Shown: positions 51,514-60,292 of the stretch, in pieces
How the letters are laid out: the number at the start of each line of letters is the position of its first letter
How positions within the stretch are numbered: the stretch's first letter is position 1
Assembly: GCA_937892915.1 (NCBI GenBank)
Contig: CALBIC010000181.1
Span: 10,252 to 74,251, forward strand
DNA: 64,000 bases
Direction of reading: 5' to 3'
Origin: UBA5972 sp002430125
GTDB lineage: Bacteria; Pseudomonadota; Alphaproteobacteria; Rhodobacterales; Rhodobacteraceae
Made by a program: the position numbers and the translations under genes
Notes under the pieces: generated by a model
What the model saw: the letters and a program-made list of their open reading frames with translations, nothing else
The model's database searches: none
Told to the model about the DNA's origin: nothing

Positions 51514-52448
51514 GCCGTATTCTGATCACCGGAGCGGCAGGTGCGGTTGGACAAAGCCTGCTGAGCGTGTTGGTGGGGTTAGGGCATGAGGTGATCGCCA
51601 CCGATATTCGCGCGCCGTCGGGTCTGTCGGCTGGCATGCGATTTGTGCCGATGGACGTAACCGGCGATGATCCGGCGCGGGTTATTGTGGCCGAGCGGCC
51701 CGAGGTGGTGGTGCATCTGGCGTCGATCGTGTCGCCGCCCAAAAGCTCGACCCGGGCGTTTGAATATGCGGTCGACGTGACCGGTAGCCGGAATGTGCTG
51801 AACGCTTGTGTGGCGAACGGCGTCAGACGGATCGTGGTTACATCCTCGGGTGCCGCCTATGGCTATCAAGTGGACAACCCGGTGCCGTTGCGGGAAGGGG
51901 ATGCGCTGCGCGGCAACAAGGCGTTTGCCTATGCGCATCACAAGCGGTTGGTCGAGGAAATGCTGGCGCAGGCACGGACGGCGCATCCGGCGCTTGAACA
52001 GGTGGTTCTCAGGGTCGGGACGGTTTTGGGGGCCGGTCTGGAAAACCAGATTACGGCGCTGTTTCACCGAAAACGATTGCTGGCCATTCGGGGTGCTGAC
52101 AGCCCGTTTGTGTTTATCTGGACGCAAGATCTGGCGCGCATTCTGCTGCGCGCGGCGACCGTTGGCCCGGCGGGCATTTATAATGTCGCAGGCGACGGGG
52201 CGTTGGGGATTGACCAGATTGCAATGAAGCTTGGCAAGCCGGTGTTGCGCCTGCCTGCGGCGGGATTGCGGGCGGCACTTGCGGTGGCAAAGCCGCTTGG
52301 GCTGTCGCGCTATGGGCCGGAACAGGTCAGGTTTCTGCAATACCGGCCGGTCTTGGACAATCAGGCGCTGAAACGCGATTTCGGCTATCAGCCGGACCTG
52401 ACATCGGCCGAGGTTTTCGATTTATGGCAAAAGGCGGCAGGATTGTGA
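51510..52448 (+). CDS. NAD-dependent epimerase/dehydratase (extended SDR)
   Basis: The 312-residue extended SDR has an N-terminal ILITGAAGAVGQSLLSV, VVVHLASIVSPP, and an active site with serine in VTSSGAAYGY and the Y-x-x-x-K of FAYAHHKRLVEEM. It oxidises, reduces or epimerises a hydroxyl group on a sugar, sterol or terpenoid. The operon context (monooxygenase, anion symporter, second SDR) points to modification of an imported compound rather than sugar-nucleotide synthesis; inferred. Confidence 0.87.
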   Translation: MSRILITGAAGAVGQSLLSVLVGLGHEVIATDIRAPSGLSAGMRFVPMDVTGDDPARVIVAERPEVVVHLASIVSPPKSSTRAFEYAVDVTGSRNVLNACVANGVRRIVVTSSGAAYGYQVDNPVPLREGDALRGNKAFAYAHHKRLVEEMLAQARTAHPALEQVVLRVGTVLGAGLENQITALFHRKRLLAIRGADSPFVFIWTQDLARILLRAATVGPAGIYNVAGDGALGIDQIAMKLGKPVLRLPAAGLRAALAVAKPLGLSRYGPEQVRFLQYRPVLDNQALKRDFGYQPDLTSAEVFDLWQKAAGL

Positions 52449-53209
52449 AAACCGCAGTGATAACCGGTGGTGCTGGCGGGCTTGGGCGGGCCTTGGCTGC
52501 GGGCTTGCAGGCCGAGGGGTGGTTTACCGCGTTGATTGATCTGCCGGGGCGTGAACTGGCGGCGGTGAAGGGGTCGGATCAACAGCAGCCCTATGCCTGC
52601 GATCTGACGGATGCGGCGCAACTGGCGCAGACCTGTGCGGCCATTCGCGGGTGCAGACCGTCGATTGATCTGGTGGTCTATAATGCCGGGATCACCCAGA
52701 TCGGATATTTTGCCCAAAGCGATCTGGCGACGCAGCGGCGGGTATTCGAGATCAACTATTTTGCCGCGGTGGCAATGGCGCTCGAGTTTCTGCCAGATAT
52801 CCGCGCCGCGAAAGGCACGCATCTCGCGATCTCGTCGGTTGCGGGTTTTGCACCACTATACCGGCGCACGGCTTATGCTGCCAGCAAACATGCGCTCGAA
52901 GGGTTTTTCAAGTCTCTGCGCGGTGAAGAAGCGGCATATGGCGTAACAACCCTGATCGCCGCCCCGTCGTTTATCGCAACCAATCCCGGCAATCCCGAGG
53001 CAAAGCCTGACGGCACCGCGCGGCCGGGTTCGGCCACGGATGGGCTGGATTACATGCTGGCGTCCGCCGCCGCCGCGATCATTCTGCAAGGGTTGGCACG
53101 CCAGCAGCCAATGATCCCAGTGGGGCGGGTTGCACGCGCAGCGTGGTGGCTGAACGGGCTTGCGCCCAAGATTTACGAGCGACTGATGCTACGGAACCTG
53201 ACGCGCTAG
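52445..53209 (+). CDS. Classical SDR family oxidoreductase
   Basis: The SDR of about 254 residues has an N-terminal TAVITGGAGGLGRALAAG, VVYNAGITQIGYF, catalytic serine in LAISSVAGFAPLY and Y-x-x-x-K in RTAYAASKHALEGF. GTG 52445 overlaps the upstream stop (GTGA), matching the coupling of the other genes; ATG 52424 is an alternative. Last gene of the four-gene operon, followed by a long palindromic repeat. Confidence 0.88.
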   Translation: MKTAVITGGAGGLGRALAAGLQAEGWFTALIDLPGRELAAVKGSDQQQPYACDLTDAAQLAQTCAAIRGCRPSIDLVVYNAGITQIGYFAQSDLATQRRVFEINYFAAVAMALEFLPDIRAAKGTHLAISSVAGFAPLYRRTAYAASKHALEGFFKSLRGEEAAYGVTTLIAAPSFIATNPGNPEAKPDGTARPGSATDGLDYMLASAAAAIILQGLARQQPMIPVGRVARAAWWLNGLAPKIYERLMLRNLTR

Positions 53210-53254
53210 GCACGTCCTTATCGGTGATACGAATACGCAAAACAATCGGCCAAA

Positions 53255-53484
53255 ATCATAGTTTCAAAAATACTCTGGGGGTGTGGGGGTGAAACCCCCG
53301 CCCGACGCGCCGTTCAGGCGTCGTCGGCCGGGCGCAACTGAAACCGGCCGAAGGTCGTGTTTCAGGCGTGAGAACCTCCTTTGACGCAGCGCGCATCCTC
53401 GGCCAGGGAGTCCTCCCGCCGACGCTGCGGGGCTGTCGCCCCTCGCGCCGTTTGGGCCCGGCACTGCCGAAAGATCGGCAGTGA
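53255..53484. repeat. Palindromic intergenic repeat, copy 5 (long, composite)
   Basis: Begins with ATCATAGTTTCAAAAATAC, the exact reverse complement of the end of copy 1, then GGGGGTGAAACCCCC. Further dyads follow: GACGC/GCGTC near 53310, CGGCCGGG with CCGGCCG, GGGGCTGTCGCCCC, and the perfect 9-base hairpin CACTGCCGA/TCGGCAGTG at 53462-53483. It separates the convergent SDR and permease-chimera genes; the rest of the 349-base gap to 53558 shows no gene. Confidence 0.75.
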
Positions 53485-53558
53485 AGTTGGATTGCCGCTG
53501 GGTCAGGAATAACCGACAGACCCCAGTCAGGGTTCACCCCAAAGCGTGATCCTGAGCT

Positions 53559-54695
53559 TTAAAAATACCGCACCAATTGTACAGTCAAAGCGCGGGATGG
53601 CCCGAGGTAAATACCTGAGCCAGCCGAGGTTTCGCGACCGCCAAACTCGGACCCAACGCGACCCTGTGGGTGCAAATAGCTGAAGGTCAGGTTGGTGTTG
53701 TCGTCCAGCGTCAGATTACCAACCAAGCCGGCAATCGCGCTGCCGTCGTTGAGGTTGATCACAGCGTTCGGGGCGAACATCAGGTCAGGGTTGATCTGCA
53801 TCTGCAGACCAAGGGCCAGAAAATCCTTGCCGGCATTAAAGACCTGACCAGTGGACATGCGTTTGGTCAAACTCGCTGAGATATAGATGAAACTTTGCAT
53901 GAAGGTGTCGATTGTCGACAGGAACAGCGACAGTTTTTTCCATGATTTGACATCGAGATCGGGCGCGGCTTTGGTCAGGGCGGCAATCGTCGGGTCAAGA
54001 TCGGCCTCTAGCGGGATGGAAAAGGCGACCTCGGCGATTTTGTCACCGAGGCCGAGGAATTTTTGCCCGGCAGCGCGGCCAGTGAAGGCAAAGAAATCCT
54101 CGGTTGCCTGATCGGCGTCAAACAGGCCGATCACGTCAAAGCTTTGTTCCGCCAATGACCCGTCGACGCTTTGCGACATCAGGATAACCCGCCGGCCGAG
54201 GCCGGTTTTCAGACGGTCAGCCAGATGCAGGCCGATCACGACCCCGTCGTCGTTGGTGTCGGTCAGATAACGGCCTTCAACCACTTTGCCGGGGATCGTG
54301 GACAGTTTCGCCTCGTCCGCGGGATCGACGCCCAAGATGGTGACGGGCAGGGTTTTGTATTCAGACTGCACCACACCTGGAACGCTGAGGCGGGTTGCCC
54401 ATGCGGCGATTGCAGGGGTGTTGAGGGCGGATTTCAGGGCATCAGAAGGAGGGTCCATCAGCGTGTCGATACTTGGATCATCCAAAAAGCCGACCGAATG
54501 GATTTGGCCCTGGCCGATCAGTAACCCAAGGGTGGCGTCTTTGCTGGATTGCGCCCATGCGCCCAGAAAGGAATTGAAAATCAGAACCGACCACAGACCG
54601 ACGGACACCACGATCAGGGTGATCGCAGTGCGCTTGGGATTGCGCCACAGATTGCGCCAGGCAAACGGGCCGAGGGTTCTGAGCTTGCCGATCAT
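53559..54695 (-). CDS. Chimera: FtsX-type ABC permease N-terminal part fused to an outer-membrane beta-barrel C terminus
   Basis: Residues 1 to about 265 match an FtsX/MacB-type permease: membrane helix near 24-46 (TAITLIVVSVGLWSVLIFNS) and a periplasmic domain (VVIGLHLADRLKTGLGRRVI). Instead of the three C-terminal permease helices, the frame passes near FMQSFIYIS (residues 265-275) into about 100 residues of amphipathic barrel strands (LGLQMQINPDLMFAPNAVIN, NLTFSYLHPQGRVGSEFGG) ending in a terminal phenylalanine, LVRYF. A deletion that removed the permease end, probably the ATPase gene and the barrel start explains this. The product is unlikely to transport. Confidence 0.8.
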   Translation of the reverse strand: MIGKLRTLGPFAWRNLWRNPKRTAITLIVVSVGLWSVLIFNSFLGAWAQSSKDATLGLLIGQGQIHSVGFLDDPSIDTLMDPPSDALKSALNTPAIAAWATRLSVPGVVQSEYKTLPVTILGVDPADEAKLSTIPGKVVEGRYLTDTNDDGVVIGLHLADRLKTGLGRRVILMSQSVDGSLAEQSFDVIGLFDADQATEDFFAFTGRAAGQKFLGLGDKIAEVAFSIPLEADLDPTIAALTKAAPDLDVKSWKKLSLFLSTIDTFMQSFIYISASLTKRMSTGQVFNAGKDFLALGLQMQINPDLMFAPNAVINLNDGSAIAGLVGNLTLDDNTNLTFSYLHPQGRVGSEFGGRETSAGSGIYLGPSRALTVQLVRYF

Positions 54696-55909
54696 GCTGC
54701 CATCGCCGTGACTGGTTCAAGGTGCAGCGTCCGGCGGTAGGGGATAATCCCCAGAATTGCGATCGCCAGAATGATTGCTCCGGGGCCGATCAGCACGCGG
54801 AAAGCGGTCATTGCCGGGTAAATCCGCGACGGCAGGCCCCATTGCGCATAAATTTCATCGAGCCCCTCAAAGGCGATGCCGGTTGCCTGAAAATAGGCGG
54901 TGATCGCGATGCCAAGTGCGATGCCGATGCCGTTGCCAAGGAAGGACAGAAAGATCATTTCGGCCCAGACCATGCGGCCGATCTGGCCGGGCTTCATGCC
55001 GATGGCCAGAAGGACGCCAAATTCGCGGGTGCGTTCAAGAACCGACATGTAAAGTGTGTTGAGGATGATGAAAACCACAACGACGACAAGTGTGCCGTAC
55101 ATGAGCATGGCGGTGCTCATGTCAAAGCTGATGGCTTGTTTCAGGGCCGGTTGGATTTCTGTCCAGTCAAGATAGACCGCGTTGTGATCGGCGGCGATTG
55201 CGCGCAGGGTTTTCCCGACGGCTTCAACGTCGGACAGGTGTTCGCCGGTCAAGGCGACCACGTTAACGGCACCGTCCATCAGGAAACTGTCTTTGAAACG
55301 GCTGATCGGCATTTGGGCGATCTGGCGATCGATTTCCGGCACGCCGCTTTTGAAGATGCCTACCAGTGTCAGCACGTCGGCGGCAACTGATCCGTCCATG
55401 CCTGACCCCAGCATCGTCACTTGATCGCCAACCGACAGGCGCAAGTTGCGCGCCAGACCGTCGCCCAGCACAATCGCGGCGTCGTCGTCGGCTGTCAGGC
55501 TGCGGCCCTGTTTTACGGAGCTGGAGAGGGTCGAAACTTTGGCCTCCTCGACCGGATCAATACCGGAGATTGCGGCGGCAAAACTGCGATCGCCATTGGC
55601 CAGCAGCACGAAACCAACGGTGCGGGGGGTGGCAGCAGTGATGCCGCGAACCGCGCGGACCTCGGTCAGCAAGGTGTCCGGGTTGGCAATTACCTTGGAA
55701 ATCTCGGGGTCGTCTTTATAGCCGACCGGCTGAAACTGCCCATAGCCATCGCTGATCCTGAGCATGCTGGATTTCATCGTGTCATATGACCCGAACTGAA
55801 ACGACAGCATGAAAACCAGCAGCATCGAGGTGAACGCCATCCCGACAAGGCTGAGGCTGGTTCGGATCGGCTGGCGCCAGATGTTTCGCCATGCGAGTGC
55901 GAAAATCAT
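54692..55909 (-). CDS. FtsX/MacB-type ABC transporter permease
   Basis: The 405-residue protein has an N-terminal helix (TSLSLVGMAFTSMLLVFM), a periplasmic MacB-like domain (ISGIDPVEEAKVSTLSS) and the FtsX domain with three helices (LVVVVVFIILNTLYMSVLER, TREFGVLLAIGMKPGQIGRM). Such permeases extract lipoproteins or other membrane substrates together with an ATPase and a second permease. No ATPase remains nearby. It overlaps the downstream chimera by four bases. Confidence 0.9.
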   Translation of the reverse strand: MIFALAWRNIWRQPIRTSLSLVGMAFTSMLLVFMLSFQFGSYDTMKSSMLRISDGYGQFQPVGYKDDPEISKVIANPDTLLTEVRAVRGITAATPRTVGFVLLANGDRSFAAAISGIDPVEEAKVSTLSSSVKQGRSLTADDDAAIVLGDGLARNLRLSVGDQVTMLGSGMDGSVAADVLTLVGIFKSGVPEIDRQIAQMPISRFKDSFLMDGAVNVVALTGEHLSDVEAVGKTLRAIAADHNAVYLDWTEIQPALKQAISFDMSTAMLMYGTLVVVVVFIILNTLYMSVLERTREFGVLLAIGMKPGQIGRMVWAEMIFLSFLGNGIGIALGIAITAYFQATGIAFEGLDEIYAQWGLPSRIYPAMTAFRVLIGPGAIILAIAILGIIPYRRTLHLEPVTAMAA

Positions 55910-55914
55910 GCCAC

Positions 55915-56457
55915 CTACCGGGGGTTTTGCAGGTTGGACTGGGTGAACAGATAGGACGGTAGGTTGATGTCAAACTGTGCTGATTTGGTGGTGACGCGGG
56001 TATATTGCCCCGGTTTGGCGTCGGTTTTCATTGTCATCACCGTGGGGTAAGGCCGCCCGCCCAGCGTGCCGATTTTGTCGGCGGTCATGATCCGCACGCG
56101 CTTGCCCAGTTGGTCGTAATATTCAACCGACTGCAGTACACCGTCGCTGCGCACGTCGATGATTTGCTTGCCCCAGACAATCGGCTTGCCGCGTTTGGGC
56201 ACGCTTTGGATTTTATAGATGGTTTTGCCGCCGGAACTTGATGTTCCAAGCAATGTGTGGGTGTAATCGTCCACCACTTTTTGCGATCGCGCCAGATCGT
56301 CATAGGAAAAATCCGACCCCATCCAGCTTTGCATCATCGCACTGGCGGGCAGCTTGATGACTTGGTTCAGCTTGGGATTGAACACATAGGTTGACGATCC
56401 CAGTTGCAGCGTTGCGTTGCCAGCATCGCGGGCAGGGGCGGTGAAACAGAGCCGTTG
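55915..56457 (-). pseudogene. 5'-truncated outer-membrane lipoprotein-sorting (LolA-like) protein
   Basis: The open frame keeps the C-terminal 180 codons of an outer membrane lipoprotein-sorting protein: CFTAPARDAGNATLQLG, then NPKLNQVIKLPASAMMQSW, MGSDFSYDDLAR and YPTVMTMKTDAKPGQYTRV. The usual signal peptide and first 70-90 residues are absent; the frame closes at a TGA (56458-56460) next to the divergent tetR start. A shorter start at GTG 56385 is possible but would make an unexported protein. It is the first gene of the damaged export cassette. Confidence 0.75.
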
Positions 56458-56465
56458 TCAAGATC

Positions 56466-57089
56466 GTGACAGATCATCCTTCGCTTAAACTTGCCGCCGA
56501 CAAACGGGCTCGGTTGTTTCTGGTGTCGAGCGCTGAATTCGCTGAACACGGGTTCAATCAGGCGTCGCTTAACCGGATCATTGGTGCGGTTGGGATGAGT
56601 AAGTCGTCGTTTTATCATTACTTCCGCGACAAGACTGATTTGTTTGCGCAAATTCTGAATGACGCGCTGGCGCCGGTGATCGCCGCCCGGCAGGACTTTG
56701 ACCCGCAACATCTGGACGGCGAAACCTTCTGGCCGTGGATCATAGACGTGACGCAAAGCCTGACCGGGATTGTTAACAACCGGCCCGAATTGGTGCAGGT
56801 CGGGCGGATGTTTTACCGCAGTCTGGATAATCCGCAGGAACGCAGGCTGACGCGCGATATCATGGCCGAGCTTTCGCATTGGATCGAAACGCTGTTGGCG
56901 CGCGGACAGGCGCTGGGGCAGATCCGCGATGATCTTCCGGCGTCGTATCTGATCGTAATGGTGATGGCGCTTGGGGTTTCAACGGATCGCTGGATGCTGG
57001 CGCATTGGGACGAGGCGTCGGATCAGGACCGGTTGCAGATGAACGGCAAAATTCTTGACATGTTTCGCCGCTTGCTGGTGCAACCCTGA
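56466..57089 (+). CDS. TetR/AcrR family transcriptional regulator
   Basis: The 207-residue regulator has an N-terminal HTH (AADKRARLFLVSSAEFAEHG, then SLNRIIGAVGMSKSSFYHYF) and a helical ligand domain. The start is GTG 56466, very close to the truncated lipoprotein-sorting gene on the other strand. It may once have controlled that cassette, or it may control the downstream carboxymuconolactone-decarboxylase-like gene. Confidence 0.9.
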   Translation: MTDHPSLKLAADKRARLFLVSSAEFAEHGFNQASLNRIIGAVGMSKSSFYHYFRDKTDLFAQILNDALAPVIAARQDFDPQHLDGETFWPWIIDVTQSLTGIVNNRPELVQVGRMFYRSLDNPQERRLTRDIMAELSHWIETLLARGQALGQIRDDLPASYLIVMVMALGVSTDRWMLAHWDEASDQDRLQMNGKILDMFRRLLVQP

Positions 57090-57133
57090 CTGGGCTGCTA
57101 GGCAGGTTCGAACTTTATCAACGGGAAAATCAC

Positions 57134-57511
57134 ATGAGCGATATGTTTGAAAAAGGCTTGGCCAAGCGCAAGGCGACGCTGGGGGCTGAGTATGTTGAAA
57201 AGAATTTGGCGGCAGCCGATGATTTCACCCGGCCGTTTCAGGAAGCAATGACCGAATGGTGCTGGGGCTTTGGCTGGGGCGACGAGGTGATTGACGTCAA
57301 GACCCGGTCGATGATGAACCTTGCGATGATCGGAGCTTTGGGCAAGATGCACGAATGGGAGATCCATTTGAAAGGCGCGATCACCAATGGCGTCAGCGTC
57401 GAGGAAATCCGTGCGATCATTCATGTGGTCGGCATCTATTGCGGCGTGCCGCAGTCGCTTGAATGCTTTCGCGTGGCCCGCCGGGTGTTGGAGGCGGAAG
57501 GGTTGTTGTAG
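57134..57511 (+). CDS. Carboxymuconolactone decarboxylase family protein
   Basis: The 125-residue AhpD/CMD-fold protein has DDFTRPFQEAMTEWCWGFGW, DVKTRSMMNLAMIGALGKMH, HLKGAITNGVSVEEIRAIIH and YCGVPQSLECFRVARRVL. It lacks the AhpD C-x-x-C pair, having a single cysteine before GVPQS, so a PcaC-like lyase is more likely than a peroxidase. No other protocatechuate genes are nearby. Start after a GGGAAA site 45 bases beyond tetR. Confidence 0.88.
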   Translation: MSDMFEKGLAKRKATLGAEYVEKNLAAADDFTRPFQEAMTEWCWGFGWGDEVIDVKTRSMMNLAMIGALGKMHEWEIHLKGAITNGVSVEEIRAIIHVVGIYCGVPQSLECFRVARRVLEAEGLL

Positions 57512-57591
57512 GAAGTTGAGAAATTGCCGATGGCGCTTGCCAAGTCAAAGCCATGGCGTATTCTGCCGCATCATCTGACGTAGGGGTCAAC

Positions 57592-58164
57592 ATGCAGTTA
57601 TTGATAGCCGGACTGGTTCTGTGGTGGGGGGCGCATGTGTTCAAGCGACTGCTGCCCGCGCAACGTGTTGCCCTTGCTGGCAAGCTTGGGCAAGGGCCGG
57701 CCAAAGGCGTGGTTGCCGCAACATTGCTGATCGCGGTTGTGCTGATGGTGCTTGGCTATCGGCAGATGGATTTCATTGCGGTCTATCAACCGATCAGGGG
57801 CATCGGCCATCTGGCGGTTCTGCTGATGTATATCGCGGTTTTCCTGACAGGTGTGGGCGCGGTTGGCGGCCGGTTGTTTTCAAACCTTCGCCACCCGATG
57901 CTGACCGGCGGAATTCTGTGGGCGTTCGCGCATTTGCTGGTGAACGGCGATCTGGCGTCGATCCTGCTGTTTGGCGGAATTGGCCTGTGGGCTGGCGCGC
58001 AAATGCTGTTGATCAATCGCAGCGAAGGCGCGTGGGAACGGCCTGCTGCGGGCAGCGTGCGCAAAGATGTCAAACTGGCGGTGATCAGTCTGGTTATTTA
58101 TGGTGTGATTGTCGGGGTTCACTTCGCGCTGGGCCACAATCCGTTTCTGGGTACTTATTCATGA
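57592..58164 (+). CDS. NnrU family membrane protein
   Basis: The 190-residue membrane protein has about five hydrophobic helices and the NnrU signatures LLIAGLVLWWGAHVFKRLLP, IRGIGHLAVLLMYIAVFL and LRHPMLTGGILWAFAHLLVN. NnrU was linked to nitrite/NO metabolism; no denitrification genes are seen here. ATG 57592 follows AGGGG. It overlaps the next small gene by four bases. Confidence 0.9.
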   Translation: MQLLIAGLVLWWGAHVFKRLLPAQRVALAGKLGQGPAKGVVAATLLIAVVLMVLGYRQMDFIAVYQPIRGIGHLAVLLMYIAVFLTGVGAVGGRLFSNLRHPMLTGGILWAFAHLLVNGDLASILLFGGIGLWAGAQMLLINRSEGAWERPAAGSVRKDVKLAVISLVIYGVIVGVHFALGHNPFLGTYS

Positions 58165-58364
58165 AAGCGTATCGTTTGCTGACCGAGGACGACACCTCGG
58201 TCTTTTGCCATAAGGTTTCCGAAGCTTTATCCAAAGGTTGGGTGCTTTACGGCGAACCGGTCTACGCATTTGACGCAGCGCGCGGTGTTATGCGGTGCGG
58301 TCAGGCGGTTGTCAAAGAAGCGGCAGGTGACTATAGCGCCGAGATGAAACTGGGGCAGTTATAG
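58161..58364 (+). CDS. DUF1737 domain-containing protein
   Basis: The 67-residue protein MKAYRLLTEDDTSVFCHKVS, then EALSKGWVLYGEPVYAFDAA, matches DUF1737, small soluble proteins of unknown function. It is coupled to nnrU through an ATGA overlap and ends 12 bases before the mesaconyl-CoA hydratase gene, so all three are probably co-transcribed. Confidence 0.88.
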   Translation: MKAYRLLTEDDTSVFCHKVSEALSKGWVLYGEPVYAFDAARGVMRCGQAVVKEAAGDYSAEMKLGQL

Positions 58365-58376
58365 GGCGACAAGATC

Positions 58377-59414
58377 ATGGCAACAAAAACCAATGCAGGC
58401 CGGTTTTTTGAAGATTATGCCATAGGTCAAAAGCTGGTTCATGCGATCCCGCGGACGGTTTCCGGTGGTGAACGCGCGCTGTATCACGCGCTGTATCCGG
58501 CACGACATGCGCTGTATTCCTCCGACGAATTCGCGCGGTTAAGTGGTTTGGCACAGTCGCCGTTGGATGATCTGGCCGGGTTTCATGTGGTTTTTGGTAA
58601 GACGGTGCCGGACGTGTCGTTGAACGCGATTGCCAATCTGGGCTACGCCGAGGGGTTGTTTTTGCGACCCGTTCAAGTGGGCGACACCATTCGGTCGGTC
58701 AGCGAAGTGATCGGGTTGAAGCAGAATTCAAACGGCAAATCCGGTGTGGTCTGGGTGCGCAGCCAGGGCCTGAACCAGCGCGATGAAGTGGTGATTGACT
58801 ATAAGCGCTGGGTGATGGTGCGAAAGCGTGACTTTGCGGCGGCGGCGCCCGAAACCACGGTGCCCGAGATGGCCAAAGCGCTGCGGGCGGATCAACTGGT
58901 GATCCCGGCGGGGTTGGATTTTACGCGCTATGATTTTGCGCTGGCCGGGGAACCACATCGCTGGGAAGACTACGCGATTGGCGAAAAAATCGACCATGTC
59001 GACGGGTCTACCATCGAGGACGCCGAACACATGATCGCCACCCGTTTGTGGCAGAATACCGCCAAGGTGCATTACGATCTGACGGCGCGCCCAGAAGGGC
59101 GGCGGTTGATTTATGGCGGGCATGTGATCTCGCTGGCGCGCAGCCTGTCGTTCAACGGCTTGGCGAATGCGCAGATGATCGCCGGGATTAATGGCGGGGC
59201 GCATGTGAACCCCTGCATGGCTGGCGATACGGTGCGCGCGTGGTCCGAGGTTCTGGATAAAGCCGAAACCGCAGCGCCGGGTGTTGGCGCGATCCGCCTG
59301 CGTTTGGTGGCGACCAAGGGCAGTTCTGCGGAAATGGCTTTACGAGCCTCGGATGGCAAGTATCATTCGGATATCTTGCTGGACTTTGATTATTGGGCGT
59401 TGATGCCACTATGA
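58377..59414 (+). CDS. mch: Mesaconyl-CoA hydratase (MaoC family)
   Basis: The 345-residue double hot-dog hydratase has GRFFEDYAIGQKLVHAIPRT, ALYHALYPARHALYSSDEFA, GKTVPDVSLNAIANLGYAEG and a second MaoC domain with HRWEDYAIGEKIDHVDG and YGGHVISLARSLSFNG. It hydrates mesaconyl-CoA to beta-methylmalyl-CoA in the ethylmalonyl-CoA pathway for acetate assimilation. Length and motifs match the Rhodobacter enzyme. Other pathway genes are outside the window. Confidence 0.92.
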   Translation: MATKTNAGRFFEDYAIGQKLVHAIPRTVSGGERALYHALYPARHALYSSDEFARLSGLAQSPLDDLAGFHVVFGKTVPDVSLNAIANLGYAEGLFLRPVQVGDTIRSVSEVIGLKQNSNGKSGVVWVRSQGLNQRDEVVIDYKRWVMVRKRDFAAAAPETTVPEMAKALRADQLVIPAGLDFTRYDFALAGEPHRWEDYAIGEKIDHVDGSTIEDAEHMIATRLWQNTAKVHYDLTARPEGRRLIYGGHVISLARSLSFNGLANAQMIAGINGGAHVNPCMAGDTVRAWSEVLDKAETAAPGVGAIRLRLVATKGSSAEMALRASDGKYHSDILLDFDYWALMPL

Positions 59415-59428
59415 CGAAAGGGTGCGCG

Positions 59429-60175
59429 ATGAGGAACTGGTTGTTTGGGTGTGTTGTTTCGCTGTTGCTTGCGCCTTTGCCGGGGGCTGCCCAATCGCTG
59501 GACGCAGATCAGGAAGACTATATCCGCGCCAACGCGATCTTTTTTCTCTATCACGAACTTGGTCACGCGCTGATTGATATTCTGAAACTGCCGGTGTTTG
59601 GCCGCGAAGAAGACGCCGCTGACGTGATGGGAGTGGTGCTGTCTGAAACCATCAACCCTGTTGAAGATACCGAAACCATCATGTTGGCCGCTGCGGATAA
59701 TTTTGCCTATATGGCAGAAATGGCGGCGCAGGAAGGCTATGAACTGGCGTTCTGGGACACGCATGGTTTGGATAAGCAGCGGTTTTATACCATCCTGTGT
59801 CTGTTTTACGGGGCCAATCCCGAAACCCGTCAAAAGATTGCCGACGAACAGGGTTTGCCAGCAGACCGACAGGCAACCTGCCCCGCAGAATTCGAACTGG
59901 CCGAACAAAGTTGGGGGCCGGTGCTGGACGACATCAAAAGTGCGGGCCGCGGGGATTGGCTGCACTTAAGCGTCGCCAACAAACCCTCCAGCGAAGCCGA
60001 AGACGTGTTGCTGGACGCCGTCACGATCGAGGTTGGTATTCTGAACGAGGTGCTTGATCCCGGACAATCGCTTGATTTGGTGTTTGGGAATTGTGGCGAA
60101 GCTAATGCCTATTATGACCCCAGCGATCAGCGGATCGTGATTTGCACGGAACTGGCTGGACTATTTAACGATTGA
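59429..60175 (+). CDS. DUF4344 metallopeptidase
   Basis: The 248-residue protein has a signal peptide (residues 1-21, ending AAQ) and a zinc motif H42-E43-x-x-H46 in FLYHELGHALIDIL, with REEDAADVMGVVL as likely third ligand. The family is DUF4344, a putative periplasmic metallopeptidase. ATG 59429 with AAAGGG upstream is chosen; ATG 59411 overlaps the mch stop and is also possible. Confidence 0.88.
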   Translation: MRNWLFGCVVSLLLAPLPGAAQSLDADQEDYIRANAIFFLYHELGHALIDILKLPVFGREEDAADVMGVVLSETINPVEDTETIMLAAADNFAYMAEMAAQEGYELAFWDTHGLDKQRFYTILCLFYGANPETRQKIADEQGLPADRQATCPAEFELAEQSWGPVLDDIKSAGRGDWLHLSVANKPSSEAEDVLLDAVTIEVGILNEVLDPGQSLDLVFGNCGEANAYYDPSDQRIVICTELAGLFND

Positions 60176-60292
60176 AGCAGAGAATTGCCCTATAATTGGA
60201 TTGGTGCGGCGATTTTTCGGTTTACGATGGTATACAACCGACCCATAAGGGGCGGCAGCGACCCGTTTAACGACTCAGGACAGGGAGCCATT

